The notes under the pieces were generated by a model. The model was not told the DNA's origin and made no database searches. It worked only from the letters and a program-made list of their open reading frames with translations. DNA of 64,000 bases, taken from contig CAJUSR010000018.1 of the NCBI GenBank assembly GCA_910588855.1, forward strand, positions 15,907-79,906. Direction: 5' to 3'. The position numbers and the translations under genes are program-made. Numbering within the stretch: position 1 is the first letter of the stretch; the number at the start of each line of letters is the position of its first letter. The stretch is from an uncultured Kineothrix sp. Lineage in GTDB: Bacteria > Bacillota > Clostridia > Lachnospirales > Lachnospiraceae. This document shows positions 42,723 to 51,565 of this stretch, piece after piece.

Positions 42723-45126
42723 TTGCATCTCCTTCCTTTCCCATCATCGCTTTTACGTGATGCACTGTTCCTTTTTCCGCAACAGGAATGCTTTCTACTT
42801 TCTCCCCGTCCAGATACAGCTCTTTTATGCCTTTCATTACCCCATCCGGATTAACCACCTCTATCTCATAAACAGCGCCTCTCCACTGCCTTGTCATTGA
42901 GAATTTTTTCCAATCCGCCGGTACGCAAGGGTCGATTTCCAATGTTTCAAACCCCGGGCGCATACCAAGGATATACCTTGTAGCTGAAAAATAAGCCCAT
43001 CCGCCGCTGCCTGTCATAAAAGGATGCCTTGCCCTGCCATGAGCCGAATGATCCTTTCCCATAATGAACTGGCAGTAAGAATAAGGTTCCGCTTCCCTTA
43101 TCTCTATTTTATCATTCTGCCAGTAAGGACACAAGGCATTATAAAATTTCATTGCCTTATCCCCTCTGCCCAGCCTGCATTCTGCCGCCCATGCCCAAGG
43201 GTTCGGATGGGAAAATACCGCCCCGTTCTCTTTCACCCCCGGATAAACCCTGGTCACAAAACCTATATCGTCATCGGGCAATGTATAAGATGGCGCATTC
43301 AGCATAAGTCCCCAGGGCGTATAGAGGTATTCCTCCACACTGTCCATAGCCTTACGCCCTTTTTCTTCCTCCGCCGCCCCGGACAATACGGCCCACGCAT
43401 TGGACTCCAAATGTACCTTCCCTTCCTTATCCTCCTTCGTGCCTATCTTTTTCCCGTTCTTTGTAATCCCCCTAATGAACCATCCCCCGTCCCAAAGTTC
43501 TTCGTTGCAGACTTTCTTTACATGCCCGGCAACTTTGTCATATTTTTCCACATCTTCTTCCCTGCCCAGATATCTTGCCAATTCTATAAAATTTTTCAAT
43601 GCCCAATAATGCAGGAAAGAGACCATAGCGCTTTCCCCGCCGCCCAGATTCAGGCAGTCATTCCAATCCGCACGCAATCCTTTACAGATTCCCGTCGCCC
43701 CTACCATTTTGGCAGAAAAGTCCAGAATCCGCATCATATGCTCATAAACCGTGCCCTCTCCTCCATCCGCATAAGTCACCGTTTCATCCGCTAATCCCGT
43801 CTCTCCGGTTTCCTTTATGTACTCAACAATGGCAGCCACCAGCCACAAAGCATCGTCGGAACAAGCATCTTCCAATCCATGCACGATACTGCCTTTATCC
43901 GGCCTGGGCACTACGGTAGGCGATTGGAAAGGTTTTACCTCCCTGTCCGGCTCAAACCATTCCGGCTGGAACAAATGCAGCCCATACCCGTCGGAAACCA
44001 GACCACGCAGCAGCTCTATGATACGCTGCCTGCATTTACCCGGGTTGGAATGGGGGATTGTCATCGCATCCTGGGCCGTATCCCGGTATCCCAGGCCGAC
44101 CCGGCCGCCCACTTCGATAAACGATGCAAACCGGGAAAACATCACATTGATTTCTGACTGGTAAAGCGTCCAGATATTAATTAAAGTATTCATGCCTTCA
44201 TTAGGTGTCCGGATTTGCAGTTTCCCCAGCTTTGCATCCCAATACTCCTTTAAATCCTCGTATACTTTATCTACGTTTGCCCAATCGCTGTATTTCTTCC
44301 TCGCCTTTTTCCCTTCTTCCCGGTTCCCTTCCCCCAACAGAAAAAGGATTCTTGTTTCCTCCCCGGGCATCAGCCGTATATTTTTCTGCAGCGCGCCGCA
44401 ATGATTATTCCCAAGTTCATAAGATCCGCCGCAATAGCCGCATTCCACCGCTTGTGGATTATCCTCTGTCCGGTAACTGCCGATAAATTTATCTCTCAGG
44501 CAGTCAAACCCGTCCGGCTCTACATTGGACGTAAAATATTGATATCCAAATTCCTCATAAAATAAATCATACGCAATCACCCCGTCTTCATAAGACGAAC
44601 CGGAGCAGTATAAACTCATTTGGAAATTCTGGTTGTCGATATTGATATGATGGAACGAAAATTCGCAATAAGAAAACAAACTCAAGTCCTTTGGTTTGGT
44701 ATCCTCGTTTTTTATCACCACATCCCACAGTTCCAAAGCATCGCCAATCGGCACGGACAATGTCTGTTTCGCCCATATCTTATGGTATCTGCACTCATAG
44801 GATGAATAAGACAGCCCATGCCTGCAAATATATTCCGCTTCGTCTAACGGCTTCCCTACCGGCTGCCAGGATATGCTCCAATAATCCCCGTCTTCGTTAT
44901 CCCTCACATATACATAATGCCCCGGTCGGTCCATCGGCACACTGTTTCCGCGAAACCGGGTAATCCTATGGTATTCCGGCGTTTTATAAAACAAATATCC
45001 CCCTGCCGTGTGGTTTACTACCGCGCACAAATCCTCCACCCCTAAATAATTCGTCCACGATGTGGGGATATCCACCCTGTCTATCACATACTCACGTTTC
45101 CCATTATCAAAATAACCATATTTCAT
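42715..45126 (-). CDS. GH94 glycoside phosphorylase, N,N'-diacetylchitobiose phosphorylase-like
   Basis: An 803-residue cytosolic enzyme that splits a beta-glucoside-type disaccharide with phosphate. The N-terminus MKYGYFDNGKREYVIDR and TSWTNYLG, the catalytic acid region RADWNDCLNLGGGESAMV, and the late GRARHPFMTGSGGWAYFSAT are GH94 hallmarks. Segments such as FHHINIDNQNFQMSLYCSG agree better, from memory, with chitobiose phosphorylase than cellobiose phosphorylase, but that subfamily call is uncertain. GGAGG supports ATG 45126. The overlapping mutase gene fits the product hexose-1-phosphate. An inverted repeat brackets its likely -10. Confidence 0.88.
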   Translation of the reverse strand: MKYGYFDNGKREYVIDRVDIPTSWTNYLGVEDLCAVVNHTAGGYLFYKTPEYHRITRFRGNSVPMDRPGHYVYVRDNEDGDYWSISWQPVGKPLDEAEYICRHGLSYSSYECRYHKIWAKQTLSVPIGDALELWDVVIKNEDTKPKDLSLFSYCEFSFHHINIDNQNFQMSLYCSGSSYEDGVIAYDLFYEEFGYQYFTSNVEPDGFDCLRDKFIGSYRTEDNPQAVECGYCGGSYELGNNHCGALQKNIRLMPGEETRILFLLGEGNREEGKKARKKYSDWANVDKVYEDLKEYWDAKLGKLQIRTPNEGMNTLINIWTLYQSEINVMFSRFASFIEVGGRVGLGYRDTAQDAMTIPHSNPGKCRQRIIELLRGLVSDGYGLHLFQPEWFEPDREVKPFQSPTVVPRPDKGSIVHGLEDACSDDALWLVAAIVEYIKETGETGLADETVTYADGGEGTVYEHMMRILDFSAKMVGATGICKGLRADWNDCLNLGGGESAMVSFLHYWALKNFIELARYLGREEDVEKYDKVAGHVKKVCNEELWDGGWFIRGITKNGKKIGTKEDKEGKVHLESNAWAVLSGAAEEEKGRKAMDSVEEYLYTPWGLMLNAPSYTLPDDDIGFVTRVYPGVKENGAVFSHPNPWAWAAECRLGRGDKAMKFYNALCPYWQNDKIEIREAEPYSYCQFIMGKDHSAHGRARHPFMTGSGGWAYFSATRYILGMRPGFETLEIDPCVPADWKKFSMTRQWRGAVYEIEVVNPDGVMKGIKELYLDGEKVESIPVAEKGTVHHVKAMMGKEGDAND

Positions 45127-45153
45127 CCCAATCCTCCATTCCTGCATTGCCTG

Positions 45154-45197
45154 CCGGTTTTTCTATCATTATGTTTATTATATCCCTTAAAAACCGG
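45154..45197 (-). promoter_or_regulatory. Promoter region of GH94 gene within a 9-bp inverted repeat
   Basis: On the minus strand the -10 TATAAT (45077-type spacing before the gene; located at 45177-45182) lies between CCGGTTTTT (45189-45197 in reverse) and AAAAACCGG (45154-45162 in reverse), a perfect nine-base inverted repeat about 26 bases apart. No good -35 is seen, which suggests activator control. The repeat could be an operator or an RNA hairpin at the 5' end. Confidence 0.45.
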
Positions 45198-45230
45198 AAA
45201 ACGGTATGGATAAGAATGCGAATATTTGTC

Positions 45231-46265
45231 TTATCTTGGTATCTGGTTTTGAAGGGGTTTGCCAGGCAATGTCTCCTTATAAAACCGCAGGACATTTTTA
45301 GAAAAAATTTTCTCTAACTCCCCTTCGCCAAACCCACTTTTTTGCAATGCATCCCACAATTTCGGCATATACGAAAAATCCGGCAGTTCCCCATGCCCCT
45401 CAATTCCATCAAAATCGCTTCCCAAACCGATGCACTCTGCTCCTCCTACATTGATGATATGCTTTGCATGCCTTACAATGGCCGCAATGCTGCCGGGGTT
45501 CTTCTCCCCAGGCAGCCCTTCCTCCAGGAAATCAGGGCAGAAATTCAACCCCATAACCCCTCCCCTTTCCGCTAATTTTTTAATCATATCATCCGTTAAG
45601 TTCCTTACCCACGGGCTAATGGCTCTTGCGTTGGAATGGCTCGCAGCAAAAGGCTTCTTTGTCAGGCGCAAAACATCGTAAAACCCCGCATCCGACAAGT
45701 GGGAAACATCAATAATCATTCCCATACGTTCCATTTCCGCCACAAATTCCTTCCCTCTTTCCGTCAATCCATGTTCCCTATCCGCCCTTTTGTAAAAAAA
45801 CATATCTCCCGCCCTATCCTTCTGCGCGTGGATTGCCGGATAGCCGATTTCGTTCGGGTAATTCCAGGTAAGCGTCATCATCCTCACACCGCGGGAATAT
45901 AAATGCCGCAAGCGGGCAAGACTACCTTCGCAAACGCCCCCTTCTTCTACCGTCAGCAATGCCGATATTTTCCCGTCTTTATCGTTTTTCTCCATATCCT
46001 CATAGCAATAAGCGGGGGCTACCGCCTCTTCATTCTTTTTTAGTTCTTCCTCATAAAAATCAGCCATCCCCAGCACATCTTCCCACGGGCTGTCCGTCTC
46101 CCCCAAGTTCACATACAAGGCAAAATTCTGTACCCAGGAACCCCCTGCTTTCAGTTTCCCCAAATCCACATGCCCGCCGTTTGCCAAAAGCCCTTCTTTG
46201 CTTCCTTGTTTCCTCTTCTTATACAACTCCGATATGGTGTCGCAATGCATATCCACTACTTTCAT
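45231..46265 (-). CDS. Membrane dipeptidase, peptidase family M19 (renal dipeptidase type)
   Basis: A 344-residue zinc enzyme of the amidohydrolase superfamily that cleaves dipeptides, including ones with a D-residue at the C-terminus. Motifs: VVDMHCDTI (first metal HxD), TVEEGG (bridging Glu), DVSHLS and AASHSNARAI (metal His), and IGLGSDFDGIEG. Start 46265 has GGAAGGAG; the frame extending to 46322 is unsupported. There is no signal peptide, so despite the family name it is probably cytosolic. It is followed by the GH94 gene at 105 bases; any link to cell-wall recycling with that GlcNAc enzyme is speculation. Confidence 0.92.
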   Translation of the reverse strand: MKVVDMHCDTISELYKKRKQGSKEGLLANGGHVDLGKLKAGGSWVQNFALYVNLGETDSPWEDVLGMADFYEEELKKNEEAVAPAYCYEDMEKNDKDGKISALLTVEEGGVCEGSLARLRHLYSRGVRMMTLTWNYPNEIGYPAIHAQKDRAGDMFFYKRADREHGLTERGKEFVAEMERMGMIIDVSHLSDAGFYDVLRLTKKPFAASHSNARAISPWVRNLTDDMIKKLAERGGVMGLNFCPDFLEEGLPGEKNPGSIAAIVRHAKHIINVGGAECIGLGSDFDGIEGHGELPDFSYMPKLWDALQKSGFGEGELEKIFSKNVLRFYKETLPGKPLQNQIPR

Positions 46266-46365
46266 GCCTATTCTCCTTCCTTTTCCCCGCATTTTCCATA
46301 AAAGGCAAAAGCCTCCGGACATATTATATGCCGGAAGCCCTATTACTGTTTAACCTTAACCTATA

Positions 46366-46465
46366 AATCAAATACCCCGCTGCAAGCAACGGGATATCAA
46401 ACTTGCAGCGCTGCAGAGCAGCGGGGTATTTGACCCTCGCGGCAGTCTTGCTCGCGGGAATAAAC
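46366..46465 (+). repeat. Repeat family A, copy 2
   Basis: A hundred bases: ATCAAATACCCCGCTGCAAG, then AACTTGCAGCGCTGCAG, GCAGCGGGGTATTTGACC, CTCGCGGCAGTCTTGCTCGC and GGGAATAAA. TCAAATACCCCGCTGC and its inverse form a long outer stem. It fills the spacer between uraA's stop codon (which it abuts) and the dipeptidase gene. Confidence 0.8.
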
Positions 46466-47836
46466 CTACCTCTTTGTCGTCTTCCTTGTTCCACTCATAT
46501 CCACACAAGTGTCCGAAGGCGTGTCCTCATCAAATGTATAGTCTTTCCCCGGAAGGACTGCATTCAGCAAAATACCTGTAAGCGCGCCTACTGCAAGCCC
46601 GGAAAGACTGATAGCAACGCTTCCAAGCTGAAATACGACTGCCGCATTGTTGCTGAAATTAATCCCTATCGAAAGGACAAGTATCAGTGCTGCGATAATT
46701 ACATTCCTGCTCTTGGAAAAATCCACCTGATTTTCTACTACGTTACGTACCCCTACTGCTGAAATCATACCATAAAGCACAAGGGAGACGCCTCCTAAAG
46801 TAGCCGTCGGCATAACGGAAATCACTGCCGCCACCTTCGGCGAAAAGGAAAACAGCACCGCAAACCCTGCCGCAATGCGGATAACTCTTGGGTCGTATAC
46901 CTTCGTTAAGGAAAGCACCCCTGTGTTTTCCCCATAGGTAGTATTTGCGGGTGCCCCGAACAAGGAGGCAATCATCGTTGCAATCCCATCCCCGCAAAGC
47001 GTCCTATGCAGCCCCGGATCCTTGATATAATTCCTTCCAACGGTGGAAGAAATTGCAGACATATCCCCGATATGTTCCACCATCGTCGCAAGGGCAATCG
47101 GCATAATCGTAATCACGGAAGTGACAAGAAGGGATACATCCGGTTCCTTAAGTATCGCAAACACTGTCCTATCCCAAGAAAAAGGAAGGCCAATCCATGC
47201 CGCTTCTTTCACCGGAGTAAAATCCACATTGCCGGTTACTGCCGCCACCAGATAAGAGCCTACCACCCCAAGGATAATCGGCACAATCTTTATCATGCCT
47301 TTCCCCCAAATATTACATACCACCACAATAGCAATGGCCACCAGGGCAATCCACCAGTTCGCTTCACAGTTGTTAATGGCCGACTGGGAAAGGTTCAAAC
47401 CAATTGCTATAATAATCGGTCCTGTCACAATGGGCGGGAAATACTTCATTACCCTGCCCGTTCCAAAGGCTTTAATAAATGCTGCCAGAATCAGATACAA
47501 CACGCCGGAACATGCCACACCAAAACATGCATACGGGAGCAGCCCAGCCTCCCCATTCGGCGCAATCGCCCAATACCCTGCCAGGAATGCGAAAGACGAA
47601 CCTAAAAATGCGGGAACCCTTCCTTTCGCAAGAAAATGGAACAGAAATGTTCCAAGCCCTGCAAACAGCAACGTCGTGGATACACTTAGCCCGGTCAATG
47701 CAGGAACCAATACCGTAGCGCCGAACATCGCGAACATATGCTGTATCCCTAAAATCAGCATTTTGGGCACCCCTAACTGTCTGGCATCAAAAATGCCCTC
47801 TTCGCCGATTACCGTTTTTTGATTTTTACTACTCAT
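46466..47836 (-). CDS. uraA: Uracil permease, NCS2 (nucleobase:cation symporter 2) family
   Basis: A 456-residue membrane protein with about 14 hydrophobic segments. NCS2 signatures: ILGIQHMFAMFGATVLVP near the N-terminus, TMVEHIGDMSAISS (conserved Glu-His of helix 8) and APANTTYGENTGV (helix 10). The AFVEH/NTTYGEN pattern favours uracil over xanthine. It would import uracil with H+. Upstream, a TTGACG with an AT-rich -10 region between 47945 and 47973 may be its promoter; I see no PyrR-type attenuator or purine riboswitch. The 3' end touches repeat A. Confidence 0.9.
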   Translation of the reverse strand: MSSKNQKTVIGEEGIFDARQLGVPKMLILGIQHMFAMFGATVLVPALTGLSVSTTLLFAGLGTFLFHFLAKGRVPAFLGSSFAFLAGYWAIAPNGEAGLLPYACFGVACSGVLYLILAAFIKAFGTGRVMKYFPPIVTGPIIIAIGLNLSQSAINNCEANWWIALVAIAIVVVCNIWGKGMIKIVPIILGVVGSYLVAAVTGNVDFTPVKEAAWIGLPFSWDRTVFAILKEPDVSLLVTSVITIMPIALATMVEHIGDMSAISSTVGRNYIKDPGLHRTLCGDGIATMIASLFGAPANTTYGENTGVLSLTKVYDPRVIRIAAGFAVLFSFSPKVAAVISVMPTATLGGVSLVLYGMISAVGVRNVVENQVDFSKSRNVIIAALILVLSIGINFSNNAAVVFQLGSVAISLSGLAVGALTGILLNAVLPGKDYTFDEDTPSDTCVDMSGTRKTTKR

Positions 47837-47977
47837 TCTTCACCCCATTTCTGCGCAGCTTTGTTGTACATTTCAAGTTTGCGGATGCCGCGCAGACACA
47901 AACTCAGGGGTTAACATTTTTCATCTTCATGATACCCTGTACTATATTATTATAAACAGGGAAGTCTCGTCAATCCT

Positions 47978-48895
47978 CTATCTTCCATCCCTCCAAATTA
48001 AATTCCGCCAAAGCGAAATCTCTTCCTCCGTCATAAATCCGCTGGAGGTTCCCATAAACCCTATCTTATAGGATGCAAACAACATCGCATTTTTTACCGC
48101 AAACACCGAATCTTTGGTCTTATTATAAAAATGAAGGAAGCAGGAAAACAAAGCGTTCCCGGCCCCTACCGTATTGACTGTCTTGTGGGTCTTTACCGTA
48201 TTGTAATGGGCAATGATGTTCTTATTTTTATCATATAAGATGAGCCCGGCAGCCCCCTGCCCGAGAATAATAATCTGAGGACGGTACTTTGCCGCCAATA
48301 GCTTGACAAACTCATAGGGGTCTCCAACCAGCCGGTCATCGCTGATATAAAGGATATCTCCCCCTTTTAAAAAGTCCTCGTTAAAATAGGCTTTTTCTTC
48401 CGTATATTCCCTGATATTCACGGCAATCGGCTTGCGCAGCTCCTTGCCAATCCCAATCAACGGCCTACAGAAATTGGCATCGGATACCACCAGCATTTCG
48501 GCCCGTTTTGCCCGTTCCCGGAACAAAGCCAAATCATAGGGAACATCGCCAAGATTTTTAATGTCCTCAAATATCTGCTGTTTTCTGTTTTCATCATAAA
48601 ACAGGACCGCTATCGGTGTATCCGCCAGCCTTGGAAGCACATAATCGGTTACCAGCTCCACCTCACACCCCGGCGGGTTGACAAGGTCCATGCTTTCCCC
48701 TTCCCCTACCATCGACATCAAATCCACCGAATTGCCCAGCCATTTCAATGCCAATGACTCATTATACGCATCGCCGCCCGTACTTGTAAAAATCGTATTT
48801 GGCCTTTCCGTAATACCCATATACCCTATCGGAATGTTATCTACTTTTACGATTGTTTCCCGCTGTACCACACCAGCAACCAAAAATTTTCCCAT
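47978..48895 (-). CDS. PfkB-fold carbohydrate kinase-like protein with altered catalytic motif
   Basis: A 305-residue ribokinase-fold protein: TSTGGDAYNESLALKWLG is the N-terminal PfkB signature region and the C-terminal signature is recognisable as VNTVGAGNALFSCFL. In active family members this motif is DTxGAGD, where the last Asp is the catalytic base. Here both Asp are Asn (Asn241 and Asn247; the codon for 247 is AAC at 48155-48157). The rest of the fold looks complete, so it may bind sugar or nucleoside without normal phosphorylation, or use another residue. AAAGGATGG precedes the ATG. It follows the FMN-binding lipoprotein gene by 18 bases. Confidence 0.85.
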   Translation of the reverse strand: MGKFLVAGVVQRETIVKVDNIPIGYMGITERPNTIFTSTGGDAYNESLALKWLGNSVDLMSMVGEGESMDLVNPPGCEVELVTDYVLPRLADTPIAVLFYDENRKQQIFEDIKNLGDVPYDLALFRERAKRAEMLVVSDANFCRPLIGIGKELRKPIAVNIREYTEEKAYFNEDFLKGGDILYISDDRLVGDPYEFVKLLAAKYRPQIIILGQGAAGLILYDKNKNIIAHYNTVKTHKTVNTVGAGNALFSCFLHFYNKTKDSVFAVKNAMLFASYKIGFMGTSSGFMTEEEISLWRNLIWRDGR

Positions 48896-48913
48896 CTAAA
48901 TAACCATCCTTTG

Positions 48914-49357
48914 CTATTCCGCTCCGGCCGGAACTATCGCCGCCGAAAAATCCCCTTTCTGCGCCTGCCCAATCGCCGCGTCAATCAATTTAGCAAAGTT
49001 CCCGCCGGAATGGGTAGCCCCGGACAATGTATCCACTTCCGTATCTTTCTGCCCGGCAATCAACTGCTGCACATACTCTCTTGTATACTTATTCGGATAA
49101 TTTCCCGTTACCGACTGCATATTCCGCATATACTCATTATCCCATGCCTTAATAAAGCCGCTGGGGTCTTTGGCATTAAATTCTGCCGAAACAATCTTAT
49201 CATTTTTCACATAAATACATACATATTCTTTCCATCCGTGGGAAAAATCCGACATTTCCGCCGTATAATACCCGTTCTCCATCTTGTTTTGTGAGCCGCA
49301 TCCTGGCAATACCCCCAAAAAACATACCATCAACACCACAAAAACTACCCTTTTCAT
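48914..49357 (-). CDS. FMN-binding domain lipoprotein
   Basis: A 147-residue precursor with a lipoprotein signal (lipobox LPGC, Cys20) and an FMN-binding domain. The flavinylation motif DTLSGATHS near residues 110-118 matches the S/T-G-A-T pattern on which ApbE attaches FMN covalently to Thr in RnfG/NqrC and PplA-like proteins. It is thus likely an extracellular electron-transfer lipoprotein. Start 49357 is preferred because AGGAG lies ten bases upstream; a GTG three codons earlier is too close. It sits 23 bases after the chemoreceptor gene and before the PfkB-like gene. No apbE or redox partner is in the window. Confidence 0.85.
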   Translation of the reverse strand: MKRVVFVVLMVCFLGVLPGCGSQNKMENGYYTAEMSDFSHGWKEYVCIYVKNDKIVSAEFNAKDPSGFIKAWDNEYMRNMQSVTGNYPNKYTREYVQQLIAGQKDTEVDTLSGATHSGGNFAKLIDAAIGQAQKGDFSAAIVPAGAE

Positions 49358-49380
49358 CTGCTGCACTCTCCTTTTTTCTT

Positions 49381-51345
49381 TTATATTTTCTCACGCAGTT
49401 TCACGGCTTCTACCACTTCCGCCAATTCCCCTGCTTCTTTTAACGACTTCGCCGCCGTTTCGTCCGTCATTCTGGATAGGTCCTGATTCACATTTGCCAC
49501 TTCTTCTACCCTTTCCACCTCTTCCGATACTTTGGCAACTGCCGCCTGCTGCTCATTAGCTATCTGCTCTATCTCTTTCGAGATATCCGTAAATATTTTC
49601 GTCACCTCATGGATTTCCATAAAAGAACCCGCCGTCGTTTCCGCCGCCTTCATCCCCTTATCGATGGAAAGGCTGGTCTGCCCGATAATCTCCACGGTCC
49701 TCTGTAACGCTGAAGCCGTCTGGTCTGCCAAAATACCTATCTGCTGGGCTACGATACCAAAACCTCTTCCCGATTCCCCTGCCCTTGCCGCCTCGATGGA
49801 AGCATTTAATGACAGCAGGCTCGTTTGGTCGGAAATCTCTTCAATCATATGGCTGATATTAATAATCTCCTGCATATCGGCATAAATATCGTTCATCGCT
49901 TCCAGCATGGTATCCATCTGGCTTTTCCCCTGATTCGCCTTTTCTTCCGCCCCGATGGCAAATTGTTTCACCTTAGTGGCGCTCTCATCAATTTCCCCTA
50001 TCCGGTCTACAATCACCTGAATACTGCTGTTTAACCGCTCCAACGCCTTTTCCTGCTCCATAGCGCCGCCATAAAGACGCTCTGCGTATCCGGATACCTC
50101 AGAAGAATTATTCCTTACCGCCTTAGAAGAAGCATGTATCCGGTGCATTGTCTCGTTCAGGGAGTCCGTAATCCGGCAAAGAGCCTCCCTGATTGCCCGG
50201 AAATCTCCGGTGAAATTGTCCGGCACTTCCTGGGAATAATCCCCTTCTGACAGGCTATCCAAAGACCGCCCCAAATCTTCTATATAAGTATCCACATTTT
50301 CTATCGTTTTTGCCAACGCCTCCGTCATCACCTGCGCTTCATCACCTGTCCGGGCAATCATCACTTCATCCTTTAGGTTCCCCTCCGCCAAAGCGCTCAA
50401 CCGCTCTGTCGCCAAAGAAAGGGAATCCGAAATCCGGCCGCTTACCTGGCTGCTATATACCACAGCCCCTACCATCAATAAAATCCCCAGCGCTACGCTG
50501 ACAATGCCGGTCACCACCACAGCCCCCATAAAATCGCTGTTCGGCGCATCCACCACCAACGTCCAGTTCGTTCCTGCCACCGGGGAATAGGCAGCGTAAT
50601 GATAAATGCCATGCATCCTCATCCCGGCAGCGCCTGTCTGGAAATTTGTCATCGCATCCAGGAACTTATTATTTTTCTTAGAGCCGTATAATTCATAAAT
50701 ATTATTCCGGACCGACATATTCTCTACATCCCTGTCCGCAATAATATCGCCTTTTTCATTAATAATATATGCCCCGCCATTAGCGCCTATATTGATATTG
50801 CCAAGAACGTCATTCAACAAATCATATTTATAGCTGCCAATCAAATAGGCATAGTCCTCTTCCCCTTTTTTCAATGGAGCCGCAACGGCAATCTGCCAGA
50901 TGCCGCTTTCATAAACCGGTTCACCTATAACCATGTTGTGCGTTTCCGAAATCTTATCGTAATATTCCCTTCCTCCGATGGAAACAGGCGCCTCTTCATC
51001 TCCGTACAGCTTCCGCCCTTCCATATCATACGCGGCAAGCCAGACAAATTCTATACGGCTCTCCCGTTCATCCAAAACCTCCTGTTTCACCCTGCTGTCC
51101 GCAGTATCATCTACCAAAACCTCTTCCAGCAACAGGCCCGCCATCCTGTCCGTTAAAAGATGCAGGTTCGAGCTGATATTTTGGGAAGATACCTTTGCCA
51201 GCATCTGCATATTGTCCAGGAGAAGCGTCCTCGTTGTAATCAGGTTACTGATAATCATCGCTGCCATTAACAATATCCCAAGCAGCACCGATACTGACAT
51301 GACGCAAAAAATAATTTTTTGTCTGATTGGCTTCTTCATTTCCAT
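49381..51345 (-). CDS. Methyl-accepting chemotaxis protein with extracellular Cache domain
   Basis: A 654-residue membrane receptor: transmembrane helix 1 (about 10-32), an extracellular dCache-like sensor (about 35-275, with GGREYYDKISETHNMVIG and GGAYIINEKGDIIADRD), helix 2 (VVVTGIVSVALGILLMVGAVV), HAMP, and a cytoplasmic signalling domain with the tip QTSLLSLNASIEAARAGESG. GGREYYD and DxR-like features are typical of amino-acid or small-ligand Cache sensors. ATG 51345 is chosen from the usual short lead; the frame extends further but overlaps the divergent promoter. It is divergent from the ECF sigma gene and first of a run with the FMN lipoprotein and PfkB-like genes. Confidence 0.9.
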   Translation of the reverse strand: MEMKKPIRQKIIFCVMSVSVLLGILLMAAMIISNLITTRTLLLDNMQMLAKVSSQNISSNLHLLTDRMAGLLLEEVLVDDTADSRVKQEVLDERESRIEFVWLAAYDMEGRKLYGDEEAPVSIGGREYYDKISETHNMVIGEPVYESGIWQIAVAAPLKKGEEDYAYLIGSYKYDLLNDVLGNINIGANGGAYIINEKGDIIADRDVENMSVRNNIYELYGSKKNNKFLDAMTNFQTGAAGMRMHGIYHYAAYSPVAGTNWTLVVDAPNSDFMGAVVVTGIVSVALGILLMVGAVVYSSQVSGRISDSLSLATERLSALAEGNLKDEVMIARTGDEAQVMTEALAKTIENVDTYIEDLGRSLDSLSEGDYSQEVPDNFTGDFRAIREALCRITDSLNETMHRIHASSKAVRNNSSEVSGYAERLYGGAMEQEKALERLNSSIQVIVDRIGEIDESATKVKQFAIGAEEKANQGKSQMDTMLEAMNDIYADMQEIINISHMIEEISDQTSLLSLNASIEAARAGESGRGFGIVAQQIGILADQTASALQRTVEIIGQTSLSIDKGMKAAETTAGSFMEIHEVTKIFTDISKEIEQIANEQQAAVAKVSEEVERVEEVANVNQDLSRMTDETAAKSLKEAGELAEVVEAVKLREKI

Positions 51346-51450
51346 ATTTTTGCATTCCCTTTTTGTATGTAGTTGAACATAAGTCTTTTTATTATATAAC
51401 AAAATATATATTCCGTTCAAGAGGGGGATGGGAATATATTTGGATTTCGG

Positions 51451-51480
51451 TGTAACCTTTTCTTTGTTTGGATTGTCTAA
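51451..51480 (+). promoter_or_regulatory. ECF-type autoregulatory promoter
   Basis: TGTAACC (51451-51457), a 16-base spacer and TGTCTAA (51474-51480) follow the ECF sigma promoter pattern (AAC in -35, CGTC-like -10). It lies about 85 bases before the sigma gene, so the factor probably transcribes its own operon. Confidence 0.65.
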
Positions 51481-51565
51481 CGTATATATAATAAAATATA
51501 TGATAAAACCGGCAAAGATAATAAGCGCGCGCACCGGGAAGAGATTACGAAAGGAAGAAACTTAA

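Noticed and set aside
42715..45126. Cellobiose phosphorylase as the name for the GH94 gene
   Set aside because: The general family fits, but several internal segments and the paired mutase fit a diacetylchitobiose enzyme better; left open as a subfamily question.
47837..47977. Riboswitch or PyrR attenuator before uraA
   Set aside because: No purine, preQ1 or PyrR consensus could be recognised; only weak stems and a possible promoter.
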